Under the pieces are notes generated by a model, which saw nothing but the letters and a program-made list of their open reading frames with translations, was not told the origin of the DNA and did not search any database. From Candidatus Latescibacterota bacterium (GTDB taxonomy: Bacteria; Latescibacterota; UBA2968; UBA8231): a stretch of DNA of 44,219 nt. Below, in pieces: positions 1 through 8,362 of the stretch. Location of the stretch: assembly GCA_009691525.1 (NCBI GenBank), contig SICG01000013.1, positions 1 to 44,219 on the forward strand, written 5' to 3'. Position 1 is the stretch's first letter. Each line of letters opens with the position of its first letter. The translations under genes were made by a program, and so were the position numbers.

Positions 1-794
1 GTCTTGAGCACCTTGAGACGAGTGTCCGAGGGCTGCGGCCAGTCTAACCCCTGGGCAAAACCCGCCACATCGCAGGGGCCCTGACTGAAAAGCAATTCCC
101 GGCCCCCGCTGCGCAACTCATACCAGGCCAGAAAATTCTCGACAAAACTGTCCTCGCCAAAACTCCCCAATAGCGGCTGCGGTTGAACGAACTCCTCGAT
201 CAACAACCGGTCGTCCACCTCGCTCATCCGGGGGTGGAAGCGAATGCGGTTGAGGGGCACCGCCGCGCCGAAGTCCATAACCACAGAGTGGGTTTTGTCG
301 GGAAGTGATCCCCAGCCGTCCCCGTATCCAGGCGGAAGTTCTGGATCCTGGGTGAAGGGCCGAAAGAAAGCCGTGGTGCGATCCCCGTCGAACATCTTTT
401 TGATGGCCTCGTTGTCCAGGGCCAGCGAGGGGCAATAGATATTGGTCGGATTGGCGCTGCCTCCCGTGTACGGGAAAGGGACCCGCTGCGGCTCGCTCTC
501 TGGGTCGGTCAAGACCAAGTTCACCCCTGCCTCGATGAAACGAGGCCGTATCGAGGTGCCAGAAAAATCGATCAGGGTATCGGTCCCCGCACCGTAGGGC
601 GTGGTGCCCACCTCCACCTGCCGCAGTTCCTGGCCCTCCTCATCGAGCACTAGGTACCCCCCACCCCCATCCAGCGACAGGACGGATTGCCAGGCATTGC
701 CCTCGACGCTGCCTAGCCGGTATTCGGTCAGGCCCCAGGCCGCGGCAAGCGGCAGCAGCAGGGTCAAAAGACAAATGGGCCACGATCTTGTCAT
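1..794 (-). CDS. Secreted discoidin-like surface protein, 3' end cut by window edge
   Basis: An open frame runs without a stop from an ATG at 794 to the left edge, so the C-terminus is missing (264 codons visible). The start has an AAGGAGG site about 7 bases upstream and lies 50 bases downstream of a promoter-like site. Residues 1-19 look like a signal peptide (basic MTRSW, then a Leu/Ala-rich core ending AAA). Around residues 125-185 are the features of a galactose-binding/discoidin-like beta-sandwich: a 'MFDGDRTTAFF' loop, then 'VVMDFGAAVPLNRIRFHPR'. The second stretch closely matches 'LLLDLGARFGVNRLRFYPR' in the protein at 18467-20593, so the two are paralogues. I infer a surface or secreted adhesin-like protein. 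Its ligand is unknown, and whether it ends in the same FlgD-type module cannot be seen. Confidence 0.7.
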   Translation of the reverse strand, partial: MTRSWPICLLTLLLPLAAAWGLTEYRLGSVEGNAWQSVLSLDGGGGYLVLDEEGQELRQVEVGTTPYGAGTDTLIDFSGTSIRPRFIEAGVNLVLTDPESEPQRVPFPYTGGSANPTNIYCPSLALDNEAIKKMFDGDRTTAFFRPFTQDPELPPGYGDGWGSLPDKTHSVVMDFGAAVPLNRIRFHPRMSEVDDRLLIEEFVQPQPLLGSFGEDSFVENFLAWYELRSGGRELLFSQGPCDVAGFAQGLDWPQPSDTRLKVLK

Positions 795-846
795 AGCCCC
801 TCCTTTTTCTGGCTTGAGAACAGCGGCTCGACTGCTCGACCGCCCT

Positions 847-875
847 ATAATACAACGATTAGTTAAATAATCCAA
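847..875 (-). promoter_or_regulatory. Sigma70-type promoter for the leftward surface-protein gene
   Basis: Read on the minus strand, TTGGAT (870-875) and TATTAT (847-852) are separated by exactly 17 bases in an AT-rich patch that stands out from the GC-rich surroundings. The predicted start of transcription is near 840, about 45 bases before the ATG at 794. Confidence 0.55.
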
Positions 876-912
876 AAGAAACCCCGACCCAGCCCCGACC
901 CAAGAAAATCGG

Positions 913-941
913 TTGACATTGGGGAGTGGGTGGCATATATT
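913..941 (+). promoter_or_regulatory. Strong sigma70-type promoter for the CBM9-like gene
   Basis: TTGACA at 913-918 and TATATT at 936-941 are separated by 17 bases, a near-consensus housekeeping promoter. It ends 60 bases before the ATG at 1002, which has AGGAGG just upstream. The position shows that longer readings of this frame, which would begin inside the promoter, are wrong. It lies back to back with the leftward promoter at 847-875. Confidence 0.75.
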
Positions 942-1001
942 GGCCGCAATTTCGTGTCTTATTCTGCTCTTCATCTTCAGCTCGGTCTAGGAGGCAGGCA
1001 T

Positions 1002-1916
1002 ATGAAATGCAGCATTATGGTGGGGGCAGTGTGCATCTTCCTACTAGGTACCACTGCCGTCAGAGCCCATTCACCGGAAGGGGAATTATTCTTCGCTGTC
1101 CAGTTCCCGGACAACGCCATTCCGGTGATGGACGGCGATATCTCCGAATGGGACATTGTGCCCGAGAGCCCCTACCATCTCAGGAATGACCGCCTCTCCG
1201 CTCCGGACCCCAGCATCCTGACCGCCCCCCGTGGTTCGGCAGACCCCAGCGACCTAAACCTGCACCACGTCGTCGGCTGGAACAATTCCCAGAACAAGCT
1301 CTACTTCATGAGCGAGGTCTTCGACAATATCCACAACATCGACCGCGAGGACGTGGCTCGTTTCTGGGACGACGATGCCCTGGAGATCGAGGTGAACCCC
1401 TCGGCCGTGGCTGCCGGCGAAAAGAACCTGGAAGGCCAGCCCGTCAACCAGTTCAGCTACAAATGGTCTGTGCCCCCTCTGGAAGGCCAGTATCAGTACA
1501 TCGAGCCCATCTCTACCTATACCTGGTTCCAGGACGGCACGGAGTTCATCGACTTCGGCTGGGCCTTTGATGGCGAGATGTTTGGGGAGAGCACCTACTA
1601 CTACGAGATGGCCATTACCCCCATCCTCGCCCTCTCCAGGGACGAAGCCTCCTCCAAAGAGGGCTCTGAGATTCTGGACCTGGAAGAAGGCACCACCATC
1701 CACTTCTCGGTGAACTTTGGCGATATCGACGAGACCGGTGGAGAGGACAATTACAACAGCTTCTGGGGTGTCAGCACCGACGTCCCCTGCTGCAACGCCA
1801 CCTCCGATCTGGTCATGGCCGAACTGGACCCCCTGCTCCTCGAAGCCCTTGCAACCAGGGTAACAGCGGTAGAGGAGGTCAGTTGGGGCCGCATCAAGGC
1901 TGGCACCACGCGTTAG
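1002..1916 (+). CDS. Secreted CBM9-like carbohydrate-binding-fold protein
   Basis: This is a 304-residue protein. I chose the ATG at 1002 because an AGGAGG site lies about 8 bases upstream, a promoter ends at 941, and it begins a clean signal peptide (residues 1-22, MKCSIM... cleaved after VRA). The mature part opens with 'VMDGDISEWD', the usual first strand of family-9 carbohydrate-binding/DOMON-like beta-sandwiches. It continues with 'KLYFMSEVFDN' and 'FWDDDALEIEVNP', matching the 'D-D-x-x-E' pattern of that family. The C-terminus is 'EEVSWGRIKAG'. No catalytic motif is visible, so a binding or surface role is inferred. The gene is monocistronic: promoter before, strong terminator after. 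The CBM9-like fold is fairly likely; the ligand is unknown. Confidence 0.7.
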   Translation: MKCSIMVGAVCIFLLGTTAVRAHSPEGELFFAVQFPDNAIPVMDGDISEWDIVPESPYHLRNDRLSAPDPSILTAPRGSADPSDLNLHHVVGWNNSQNKLYFMSEVFDNIHNIDREDVARFWDDDALEIEVNPSAVAAGEKNLEGQPVNQFSYKWSVPPLEGQYQYIEPISTYTWFQDGTEFIDFGWAFDGEMFGESTYYYEMAITPILALSRDEASSKEGSEILDLEEGTTIHFSVNFGDIDETGGEDNYNSFWGVSTDVPCCNATSDLVMAELDPLLLEALATRVTAVEEVSWGRIKAGTTR

Positions 1917-1955
1917 TACCCGCTAAGACTCGTCAGCACGCCCCTGTTTGGTCTC

Positions 1956-2005
1956 ACCCCTGCTTTGCTCTGGCCCGCCGACCGGAGCGAGGCAGGGGTT
2001 TTTTT
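1956..2005 (+). terminator. Strong rho-independent terminator
   Basis: A 15-base arm (1956-1970) pairs completely with 1985-1999, with only two G-U wobbles, around a 14-base loop, and is followed by a run of seven T (1999-2005). It sits 40 bases after the stop of the CBM9-like gene and insulates it from the next operon. Confidence 0.88.
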
Positions 2006-2061
2006 CCGGGTATTCAGCGGTATTTCCCGGCAACCTCTGTCCCCCAAAGCCTCTTGACAGC

Positions 2062-3726
2062 ATGAGTGCCATGCCCATGAAGGGTCTATTTTTATTGTTG
2101 TTGGCACTAGGCGGCCTGGCAATCGGGTGCGGCGAAAAACCAGACTCCGCCGTCGCCCGGGTGGGCTCCCACTCGATCTCCGCTGCCACCCTGCGCGCCT
2201 TTGTCGAAAAACTGCCCCAAGGCCTGCGCCTCCAGGAGCGGGGCGACGACGCCCGCCGGCGTTACCTCCAGGATTTGATCGACCGCCAGTTGCTGCTCAT
2301 GGAGGCCCACAAACGCGGCCTCGACACCACCGAGGCCGTGCGTACCAGTATCCAGGAAAGGGTCAACACCCGCGCCCGCACCCTGTATCGCATCCGGGAG
2401 ATCACCGGCAAAATCCAGATCTCGCCGGAAGAATCCCGCACCTACTTTGCCAGCGAGGGCTACAACCGGGAGCGCGCCCTCAACGCCATCCTGGTGGCCA
2501 CCCGCGCCGACCTCGATGTGGTCCTGGCCAAGCTGCGGGCAGGCCGGCCCTTCGCCGAGGTGGCCCGCACCCACTCCCTCGACGAACGCTCAGCCCAGCA
2601 GGGCGGCGAGTTGGGATTCGTCGACCGCGAAATGGCTTCCAGGTTACACGTCCCGCCAGAAATCTTCCGCACCCTGCCCCTGGGCAAGGTCTCCGAGCCC
2701 CTCAGCGCTGGGGAGCGCTGGCACGTGGTGCTCTTTACCCAGGAGCGGCCCACCGACTTTGAGAAATACCGGCAGCTCATTGAGTCCCGCCTCTCCAGCG
2801 AAAGGATGGCCCAGGCCGAGGAGGAACACCTGGAACGCCTGGAGAAAGGCATTCAGCTGCGCCTGCGCCCGGAAGGCCTGCAGGAACTGATGGCGGCGTA
2901 CCGCAACCGGACCCTCGAAACACTCGCCGCCAGCCCCAGTGCCCTCTACCTGTACGACCAGGGCGAAATCAGCGTGGGCAAAGCGCAACAGCTGCTGCTG
3001 CAGTTCAACCTTTACCAGAACCTAGCCGACAGCGCCCGGGCCGCCGCCGCGCTCAGGAAAATCCTCCTCCGCCCCTTTGTCGTGGAGGAAGCGGCCCGCC
3101 GGGCCGGGATCTACGCCGAACCAGAGATCCGCCAATTGGCGGAGACTACCAGCGAAGACGTGCTGCTGGAGATGCTGAGGAAGGTGGCCGTGACCAGGCA
3201 CCTGAGCGTCACGGCGGAGGAAGCCCGCCAATACTACGACAACAATCCCGAACTCTTCTACCACGAGGAGGCCCTGTGGGTCCAGGAGCTGTTGCTGCCC
3301 ACCGAGACCCAAGCCGCGCAGCTAAAAGAAGAACTGGCCAGCGGTGCTGACTTTGCGGCATTGGCGGAGCGCAGTCTGAGAAAAGGCGCCGTCGAGCACC
3401 AGGGGCGCTTTCACTTTCACCCGCAGGAAAAGGCGATCTACCCCAAACTGGTGCCGGCCCTGCTAGCGGCTGCCGTGGGCCAGCTTACCGGCCCGGTGGA
3501 GGTAGAAGGCGGGTTTTCGGTATTCAAGGTGCAGAGCCGGGAAAAGCAGCAGCTAGAACCTTTTGAGACCGCCTCTCGCCGCGCCCGGGGCCTTTTGCTC
3601 AGGCAGCGGGAAAACCAGGAAATGGAGACCTTTGTCAAAGAGCTGAGAGCAGAGTCCGCCGCCCTGGTGGAGACCGATGAGTCCGTGCTCCGCGAAGCGC
3701 TACCAGATGCTCTCCTGGGGAACTGA
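2062..3726 (+). CDS. Lipoprotein peptidyl-prolyl isomerase with two parvulin domains
   Basis: A 554-residue SurA/PrsA-like folding factor. The start at 2062 is chosen because it lies after the terminator and opens a lipoprotein signal (MSAMPMKG, Leu-rich core, 'LAIGC' with Cys23). Nearby ATGs at 2071 and 2077 are possible; no start has a good ribosome site. Residues 30-130 are helical and resemble the SurA N-terminal chaperone part. Parvulin domain 1 is at about 134-229 ('LNAILVATRAD', 'FAEVARTHSLD', 'GGELGFVDR'). A second, more divergent one is at about 402-502 ('WVQELLLPTETQAAQL', 'FAALAERS', 'PKLVPALLAAAVGQLTGPVE'). It heads the surface operon, five bases before the TPR lipoprotein, so it probably helps the large secreted products downstream to fold in the periplasm. 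Whether domain 2 is catalytic is doubtful. Confidence 0.85.
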   Translation: MSAMPMKGLFLLLLALGGLAIGCGEKPDSAVARVGSHSISAATLRAFVEKLPQGLRLQERGDDARRRYLQDLIDRQLLLMEAHKRGLDTTEAVRTSIQERVNTRARTLYRIREITGKIQISPEESRTYFASEGYNRERALNAILVATRADLDVVLAKLRAGRPFAEVARTHSLDERSAQQGGELGFVDREMASRLHVPPEIFRTLPLGKVSEPLSAGERWHVVLFTQERPTDFEKYRQLIESRLSSERMAQAEEEHLERLEKGIQLRLRPEGLQELMAAYRNRTLETLAASPSALYLYDQGEISVGKAQQLLLQFNLYQNLADSARAAAALRKILLRPFVVEEAARRAGIYAEPEIRQLAETTSEDVLLEMLRKVAVTRHLSVTAEEARQYYDNNPELFYHEEALWVQELLLPTETQAAQLKEELASGADFAALAERSLRKGAVEHQGRFHFHPQEKAIYPKLVPALLAAAVGQLTGPVEVEGGFSVFKVQSREKQQLEPFETASRRARGLLLRQRENQEMETFVKELRAESAALVETDESVLREALPDALLGN

Positions 3727-3731
3727 AGCCC

Positions 3732-5225
3732 ATGCCCGTCGCGCTAAAGAGCCCTGTGGGCCTGCTGGTCCTGCTCCTGGCAGCGGGGTGCGGGCCGAAC
3801 CAGGCCGCGCGCGATGCCGACGCCCTGGAAAAGGCCCGCCGCCAGGAGGGACTACTTCTAACCGGCCGGGGGGTGCTCTTCCTGCAGCAGGGACGCCCAC
3901 AACGCGCCCTGCCGGTCCTGCGGGAAGCGGCGGAGAAAATCCCCGATGCCGCAGAAGCCCATTTCAACCTCGGGCTGGCCTATTCCCAACTGGACCAGCC
4001 CGCAGAGGCCGCGGTGGCCTTCGAGCGGGCCCTAACATTAGCGCCGCCCACCCCCGAACTGTGTTTTGCCCTGGGCATTGCCCTGCGCGGCCTGCGCCGC
4101 GACCCGGAAGCCGTGAAACAGCTGCAGCGAGCCGCCGAACTGGCACCCCACCGCCCCGACTACTTCTTCCATCTGGGCGAAGCGCGCCGGGCTACCGGGG
4201 ACTTTGCCGGGGCCCTGGAGGCTTTGGAGGAGGCGACGCGCCTAGATTCCAGCCTTGCAGAGGCCCAATTTTACCGCAGCGACCTGCTGGCGCGCAGCAA
4301 CCGCCTCGCCGAGGCAGAAGCAGGATACCGGCGCACCTTGGCGCTGGCCCCCCGGCACCTGCAGGCCCGTCTGGACCTGGCCAAACTCTACACCCAGCAA
4401 CAGCGCCCCAAAGAGGCGCTGCCGCTGTTGCGGCAGGCCCTGGACCTGGAACCCCGCTCGACCGGCGCCCATTATCTCCTGGGTCAGGTCTATGCCCAGA
4501 CCGGGCAGACCCGGCAGGCCGAGGCAGAACTAGCGGCGTTCCAACGCCTGAGTACCGCAGAGAAGTTCTTCGACCAGGGCAGTCTCTATGCCAGACGCGA
4601 CCAGTGGACCCAGGCCATTGCCTTCTGGACCCAGGCCATCGAGGTGGATTCCTCCTTTCTGGGCGCCTATCTCCGCCTCGGCAAAGCCCAACTCCACCAA
4701 CAGGCACCGGGGTCTGCCATCCCTCTGCTGCAAAAAGCTCTCGCCCTGGCGCCCCAGGATCTGGAAGCCCGTTGCCTTTTGGGCGAGGCTTTCCTAATGG
4801 CCGAGGACCCGGCCGCAGCGCGGCAGGCCTTTGTCGAGGCCCTGCACCTGCAACCCGACGCGGCGCGGGGCTTTTACGGCCTGGGCCGCGCCCAGTTGAT
4901 GCAGGGCAGCCTGCCCGAAGCCATGACCGCCTTTCGCCGGGTCCTGGACCGCCAGCCCGACCACAGCGAGGCCCATTACTACCTAGGGCTGGTCTATCTC
5001 AAACAGAAAAAGGATCAGGCCGCCAAGACCTGTTTCGAGCAGAGCATCGCCATCAACCCCTCCCAGGCCCAGGCCCGCTATACCCTGGGCCTGGTCTTCG
5101 TAAACGAAAAGGCTTACGGTCAAGCCAGAGCGGCTTTTGCCAAAGCCCTGGAACTAGACCCTGGCCACGCCAAGGCGCGCGAGAAACTGGCCCAGTTGGC
5201 GGGGCCACCCACTGAGCAACCCTGA
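3732..5225 (+). CDS. TPR-repeat lipoprotein
   Basis: A 497-residue protein starting with a classic lipoprotein signal: 'LLVLLLAAGC', Cys20. From about residue 37 to the end it is almost entirely 34-residue tetratricopeptide repeats, recognisable by 'AEAHFNLGLAYSQLDQPAEA', 'TGAHYLLGQVYAQTGQTRQA' and 'SEAHYYLGLVYLKQKKDQA'; I count roughly a dozen. TPRs form a scaffold for protein-protein contacts and have no catalytic role. The gene begins 5 bases after the chaperone gene and ends 10 bases before the large discoidin/FlgD-type gene, so the three are co-transcribed. I infer a membrane-anchored adaptor in assembly of the downstream surface protein, comparable in role to TPR lipoproteins of other export systems. 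No specific partner can be read from sequence. Confidence 0.85.
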   Translation: MPVALKSPVGLLVLLLAAGCGPNQAARDADALEKARRQEGLLLTGRGVLFLQQGRPQRALPVLREAAEKIPDAAEAHFNLGLAYSQLDQPAEAAVAFERALTLAPPTPELCFALGIALRGLRRDPEAVKQLQRAAELAPHRPDYFFHLGEARRATGDFAGALEALEEATRLDSSLAEAQFYRSDLLARSNRLAEAEAGYRRTLALAPRHLQARLDLAKLYTQQQRPKEALPLLRQALDLEPRSTGAHYLLGQVYAQTGQTRQAEAELAAFQRLSTAEKFFDQGSLYARRDQWTQAIAFWTQAIEVDSSFLGAYLRLGKAQLHQQAPGSAIPLLQKALALAPQDLEARCLLGEAFLMAEDPAAARQAFVEALHLQPDAARGFYGLGRAQLMQGSLPEAMTAFRRVLDRQPDHSEAHYYLGLVYLKQKKDQAAKTCFEQSIAINPSQAQARYTLGLVFVNEKAYGQARAAFAKALELDPGHAKAREKLAQLAGPPTEQP

Positions 5226-5235
5226 GGAGGGAACC

Positions 5236-8200
5236 ATGGGAACCACCTTTCCCAAACACTGGGCTTGGGGGAATTCGCAGTGGTGGTGGATGGTCTTTGC
5301 CCTGTGGGCCTGGGGTGCTCAGCAAGCGCTGGCCCAACGGGGCCTGGGTTACGAAATTGCCGAGGATCACGTCGCGGTGGAGCAAGCCTCCCACTGGCAG
5401 AACTGGGCCCTCCCCACCCATGCCGTGGAGGTGAGCGCCGAAGGCAAGGTCACCCCGCACCTGTTCCGCTCCTATTACCAACTCCTCGACGATCGCCATA
5501 CCTTTCAGCGCAAGCTCAAAGCCTTCAAACGCGGCAAGAACCAGCGCGCCATCCTCAATATCGACAGCACCGAGACCAGGGATATCCGCGGCAACCTCAT
5601 CACCGAGAAGAAGAGCGGCCAGGAAGTGCCGGTTTACACCTATCTGATGGCCATGGGCATCAGCCGGGTGGGCACCAACCCGGAGGAGGCGTCCATGATC
5701 CTGGACGGAGACCCCTCGACGTACTGGGAGCCAGACCCGGCAACGCCGCTGGACGACTGGTGGATCGAAGTGGACCTAGGCCGGGTGGCGGTGGTGGATT
5801 CGGTGGTGGTGCGTTTTGTGGGGGAGGAACTGGGAGATCCCTTTCGCCAGTTCCGCATCCTGGCGGCACCCGATCAGGAGCCGGTGTTAGAAGAGGTGAG
5901 CAAGGTGGGTTTTGCCCTGGTGGGACGGACGACAACGCCCAACCGGGACCAGCGCGAATTTTCCTTTCCTCTGACTCAGCCCCGCGCCAGCCTGGTGTGG
6001 GGAGGGCGGATGGTGCAGACCCTCCGGCTGGTGGTGACCGATACCAAGGGGGGACAGGGCCATCTGGTCGACGCGGCGCAGTGGGAGGCCTCGGACCCGG
6101 CTGATAAGGGCGAGATCGTCTACTTCATCAAAGACGACCAGGGACTGGAAGAGCCGGTAGCACAGGAGGTGTATGAGAGCCTGCCCTCCGAACGCCAAGG
6201 GCGCAAAGACTTCTACCGCCGCGAGCGCCCCCGCCTGGCCGATATCGAGGTGTGGGGGTACGGGGACAATATCAGCCTGGGCATGGTGGAAGGCGGCGGC
6301 AGCCTCTCCCTTACCGGAGAGGGCTTCAGCCCGGGCGGGGCCTTTGACGGGGACTACTCCACTGAATTTCTCCATGTGATCCGCGAGAAGACCTCGCTGA
6401 TCGACCGCGGCGTGCTGACCATCGACATGGGGGCCACCTTCTGGCTGGATGGGGTGCGGACCTCCGCCACCCTGCCCAGAACCTACATCGACGGCTACAA
6501 GATGCTCGGTTCGGACGGCACCCGGGACACCAATGGGCAATTAAAATGGATCCGCCTGACGCCGCCGGAACGCGAAAATAACCGGGCGGACCTCTTTGAA
6601 CACCTGTTCGAACCTTTCACCACCCCGCCCCGGCTCCGCTTCCTGGAGTTCACCATCACCAACCCCGGGGTGGGCCGCCTGTGTATGTCCTGCGCCGGCC
6701 CCAATATCGCCGAATACCAGCTCTTTTCTCACGGCTATCCGGCCGAGGTGGTGCTCACCTCGGACCTGATCGCCCTACCGCCCGGCCGCCAGCTGGGAAG
6801 GATCTACTGGGAGGGGGACACCCCGCCGGGCACCCAGCTGGAGATCCGCAGCCGCACCGGGGATCTTCAGCGCAAGGTAGTGCGCTACTTCGACAAGTCG
6901 GGCAATGATATCCCCCAGAAACAGTGGAACAACCTGCTGGGCAGCTTCAAAGGACCGATAGACACCGCCTTTGTGGTGGGCAGCGATTGGAGCATCTGGA
7001 GCCGTAGCTACCAGCACCCAGGGGAGCGCATCACCTCCCCCCCGCAGAATTCTTTCTTGCAGTTGGAGGTGAGGCTGCGCACGGAGGACCCCTTGCAGGC
7101 GGCGGCAATCAGCTCGATCCAGATCGAGCTGCTGCAACCCGTGGCCGAACGCCTGGTGGCCGAGCTGTGGCCGCTGGAAGTGGCGACTCCTGGCCTGGCG
7201 GACACCTTTTCGCTGTACGTGCAGCCCTTCTTCGTCGAGCGGCCCACTGCGGTGCGCAGCGCTGGTTTCGACGAGTTGCTGCTCACCCTGCCTGGGGCCA
7301 ACAACCTGGAACTCTTGGAACTGGCCGTGGGAGTGGACCAGCACAGCGGCCAGGCCGCACAGGTATTTCTCCCGGCGCCGGGAGGGGGCTTTGCCAACGC
7401 CGACGGCCAGCCATTAACCCTCCTGCAAAGCCAGGCGGATTCCATTTGGGTGCGGCTGCCCAACACCATGCAGTCGCTGCCGGCAGGGCAGGGAGACCGG
7501 ATCTACTACCGGGTGACCGGAGAAGCCGAACAGGTGCCCGTCGACCGGGAGGAACAGCCCTTGACCGCGGTGTCCTACGGACAGCTGGCCCCCGAAGAGC
7601 GGGGCGCGCAGCGCTATTTCCGCCGGCAGCTGGACGAGGCGGGAAAGGTGCAGTTGCAGCAGGTGGATGAAGCCACCTTCGATAGTCTGGGGGTAGACGA
7701 CCGGGAGGTGCGCTACTTTCGCATCCTCTTGGACGAAGGGGGTCAGTTCCCCTTTGACGTGGCGGGCGAGCCGCTGAACGGAGCCGATTACAACGCCCTG
7801 TCCTCCAGGCTCCAGGGCCGGACCGTGGGCAAGGGTTCCCTGGTGCGCCTGTCTTTTGCCGCACCGGTGTACGTCAACGGGGCCACCGTGGACCTGGCGG
7901 TGCGCAACAGTGCGGGGGGAAGTCTGGCCAACGCGCCCTGGCAGGGGGTGGAGGCGGGGGATGCCACCGGGCTGGTCTCGGGAGAGGATCTCTCCATCCA
8001 GCTCCCCCTGGGGGTGGTGCCGCTGGGAGATTTTTCGGTGCTGCCCAACCCCTTCACCCCCAACGGAGACGGCGTCAACGAAGCAGCGCGGATCGCCTTT
8101 TCAGTATACAAGCTGGGCCTGGACCGGCCGGCGCGGGTGCGCATCTACCAATTGGACGGCCGGCTGCTGTGGGAACATCGCCAACTGGTGAACAGCGGCC

Positions 8201-8343
8201 AGACAGCCGTGTTATGGCCGGGCACGGACAGCCAGGGGCAGTTGGTGCCGCCGGGCATCTACCTGTGCCAGGTCGATTTGGACGTGGACGCCAGAGACGC
8301 CAAGGCCACCACCCGCACCCGACTCGTATATGTCGCCTATTAA
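5236..8343 (+). CDS. Large secreted discoidin-like protein with FlgD/gliding-type C-terminus
   Basis: A 1035-residue protein with a GAGGAGGG ribosome site just before the ATG. The signal peptide covers about residues 1-33 (Trp-rich core, ending QQALA). Two discoidin/F5-8C-like sandwiches are visible: about 138-215 ('MILDGDPSTYWEPD', 'WWIEVDLGRVAVVDSVVVRF') and about 365-430 ('AFDGDYSTEF', 'LTIDMGATFWLDGVR'). A short module with the pattern Y-F/Y-x-R/K ... Y-x-x-L-x(n)-R/Q-G recurs near 292, 547, 754, 792 and 824, the last three in tandem. The C-terminal 100 residues start at 'LPNPFTPNGDGVNEAARI' and end with 'GIYLCQVDLDV...RTRLVYVAY', a FlgD-Ig/CHU_C-type module that in relatives often directs or anchors surface export. 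It is a paralogue of 18467-20593 and is probably the main cargo of this operon. Confidence 0.8.
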   Translation: MGTTFPKHWAWGNSQWWWMVFALWAWGAQQALAQRGLGYEIAEDHVAVEQASHWQNWALPTHAVEVSAEGKVTPHLFRSYYQLLDDRHTFQRKLKAFKRGKNQRAILNIDSTETRDIRGNLITEKKSGQEVPVYTYLMAMGISRVGTNPEEASMILDGDPSTYWEPDPATPLDDWWIEVDLGRVAVVDSVVVRFVGEELGDPFRQFRILAAPDQEPVLEEVSKVGFALVGRTTTPNRDQREFSFPLTQPRASLVWGGRMVQTLRLVVTDTKGGQGHLVDAAQWEASDPADKGEIVYFIKDDQGLEEPVAQEVYESLPSERQGRKDFYRRERPRLADIEVWGYGDNISLGMVEGGGSLSLTGEGFSPGGAFDGDYSTEFLHVIREKTSLIDRGVLTIDMGATFWLDGVRTSATLPRTYIDGYKMLGSDGTRDTNGQLKWIRLTPPERENNRADLFEHLFEPFTTPPRLRFLEFTITNPGVGRLCMSCAGPNIAEYQLFSHGYPAEVVLTSDLIALPPGRQLGRIYWEGDTPPGTQLEIRSRTGDLQRKVVRYFDKSGNDIPQKQWNNLLGSFKGPIDTAFVVGSDWSIWSRSYQHPGERITSPPQNSFLQLEVRLRTEDPLQAAAISSIQIELLQPVAERLVAELWPLEVATPGLADTFSLYVQPFFVERPTAVRSAGFDELLLTLPGANNLELLELAVGVDQHSGQAAQVFLPAPGGGFANADGQPLTLLQSQADSIWVRLPNTMQSLPAGQGDRIYYRVTGEAEQVPVDREEQPLTAVSYGQLAPEERGAQRYFRRQLDEAGKVQLQQVDEATFDSLGVDDREVRYFRILLDEGGQFPFDVAGEPLNGADYNALSSRLQGRTVGKGSLVRLSFAAPVYVNGATVDLAVRNSAGGSLANAPWQGVEAGDATGLVSGEDLSIQLPLGVVPLGDFSVLPNPFTPNGDGVNEAARIAFSVYKLGLDRPARVRIYQLDGRLLWEHRQLVNSGQTAVLWPGTDSQGQLVPPGIYLCQVDLDVDARDAKATTRTRLVYVAY

Positions 8344-8362
8344 AACGAAGGAGGGACTCCCC

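Noticed and set aside
930..1001. Longer N-terminus for the CBM9-like protein starting at 930
   Set aside because: The extra codons overlap the -10 box of a near-consensus promoter and lack a ribosome site; ATG 1002 has AGGAGG and starts a clean signal peptide.
1948..2061. Longer N-terminus for the chaperone lipoprotein starting at 1948
   Set aside because: It would begin upstream of, and read through, a strong terminator hairpin; ATG 2062 begins a lipoprotein signal.
3677..5215. 512-codon open frame over the TPR lipoprotein, and a similar one over the GT39 gene (11312-12997)
   Set aside because: Both are Pro/Arg/Gly-rich shadow translations of genes with clear TPR or membrane motifs.
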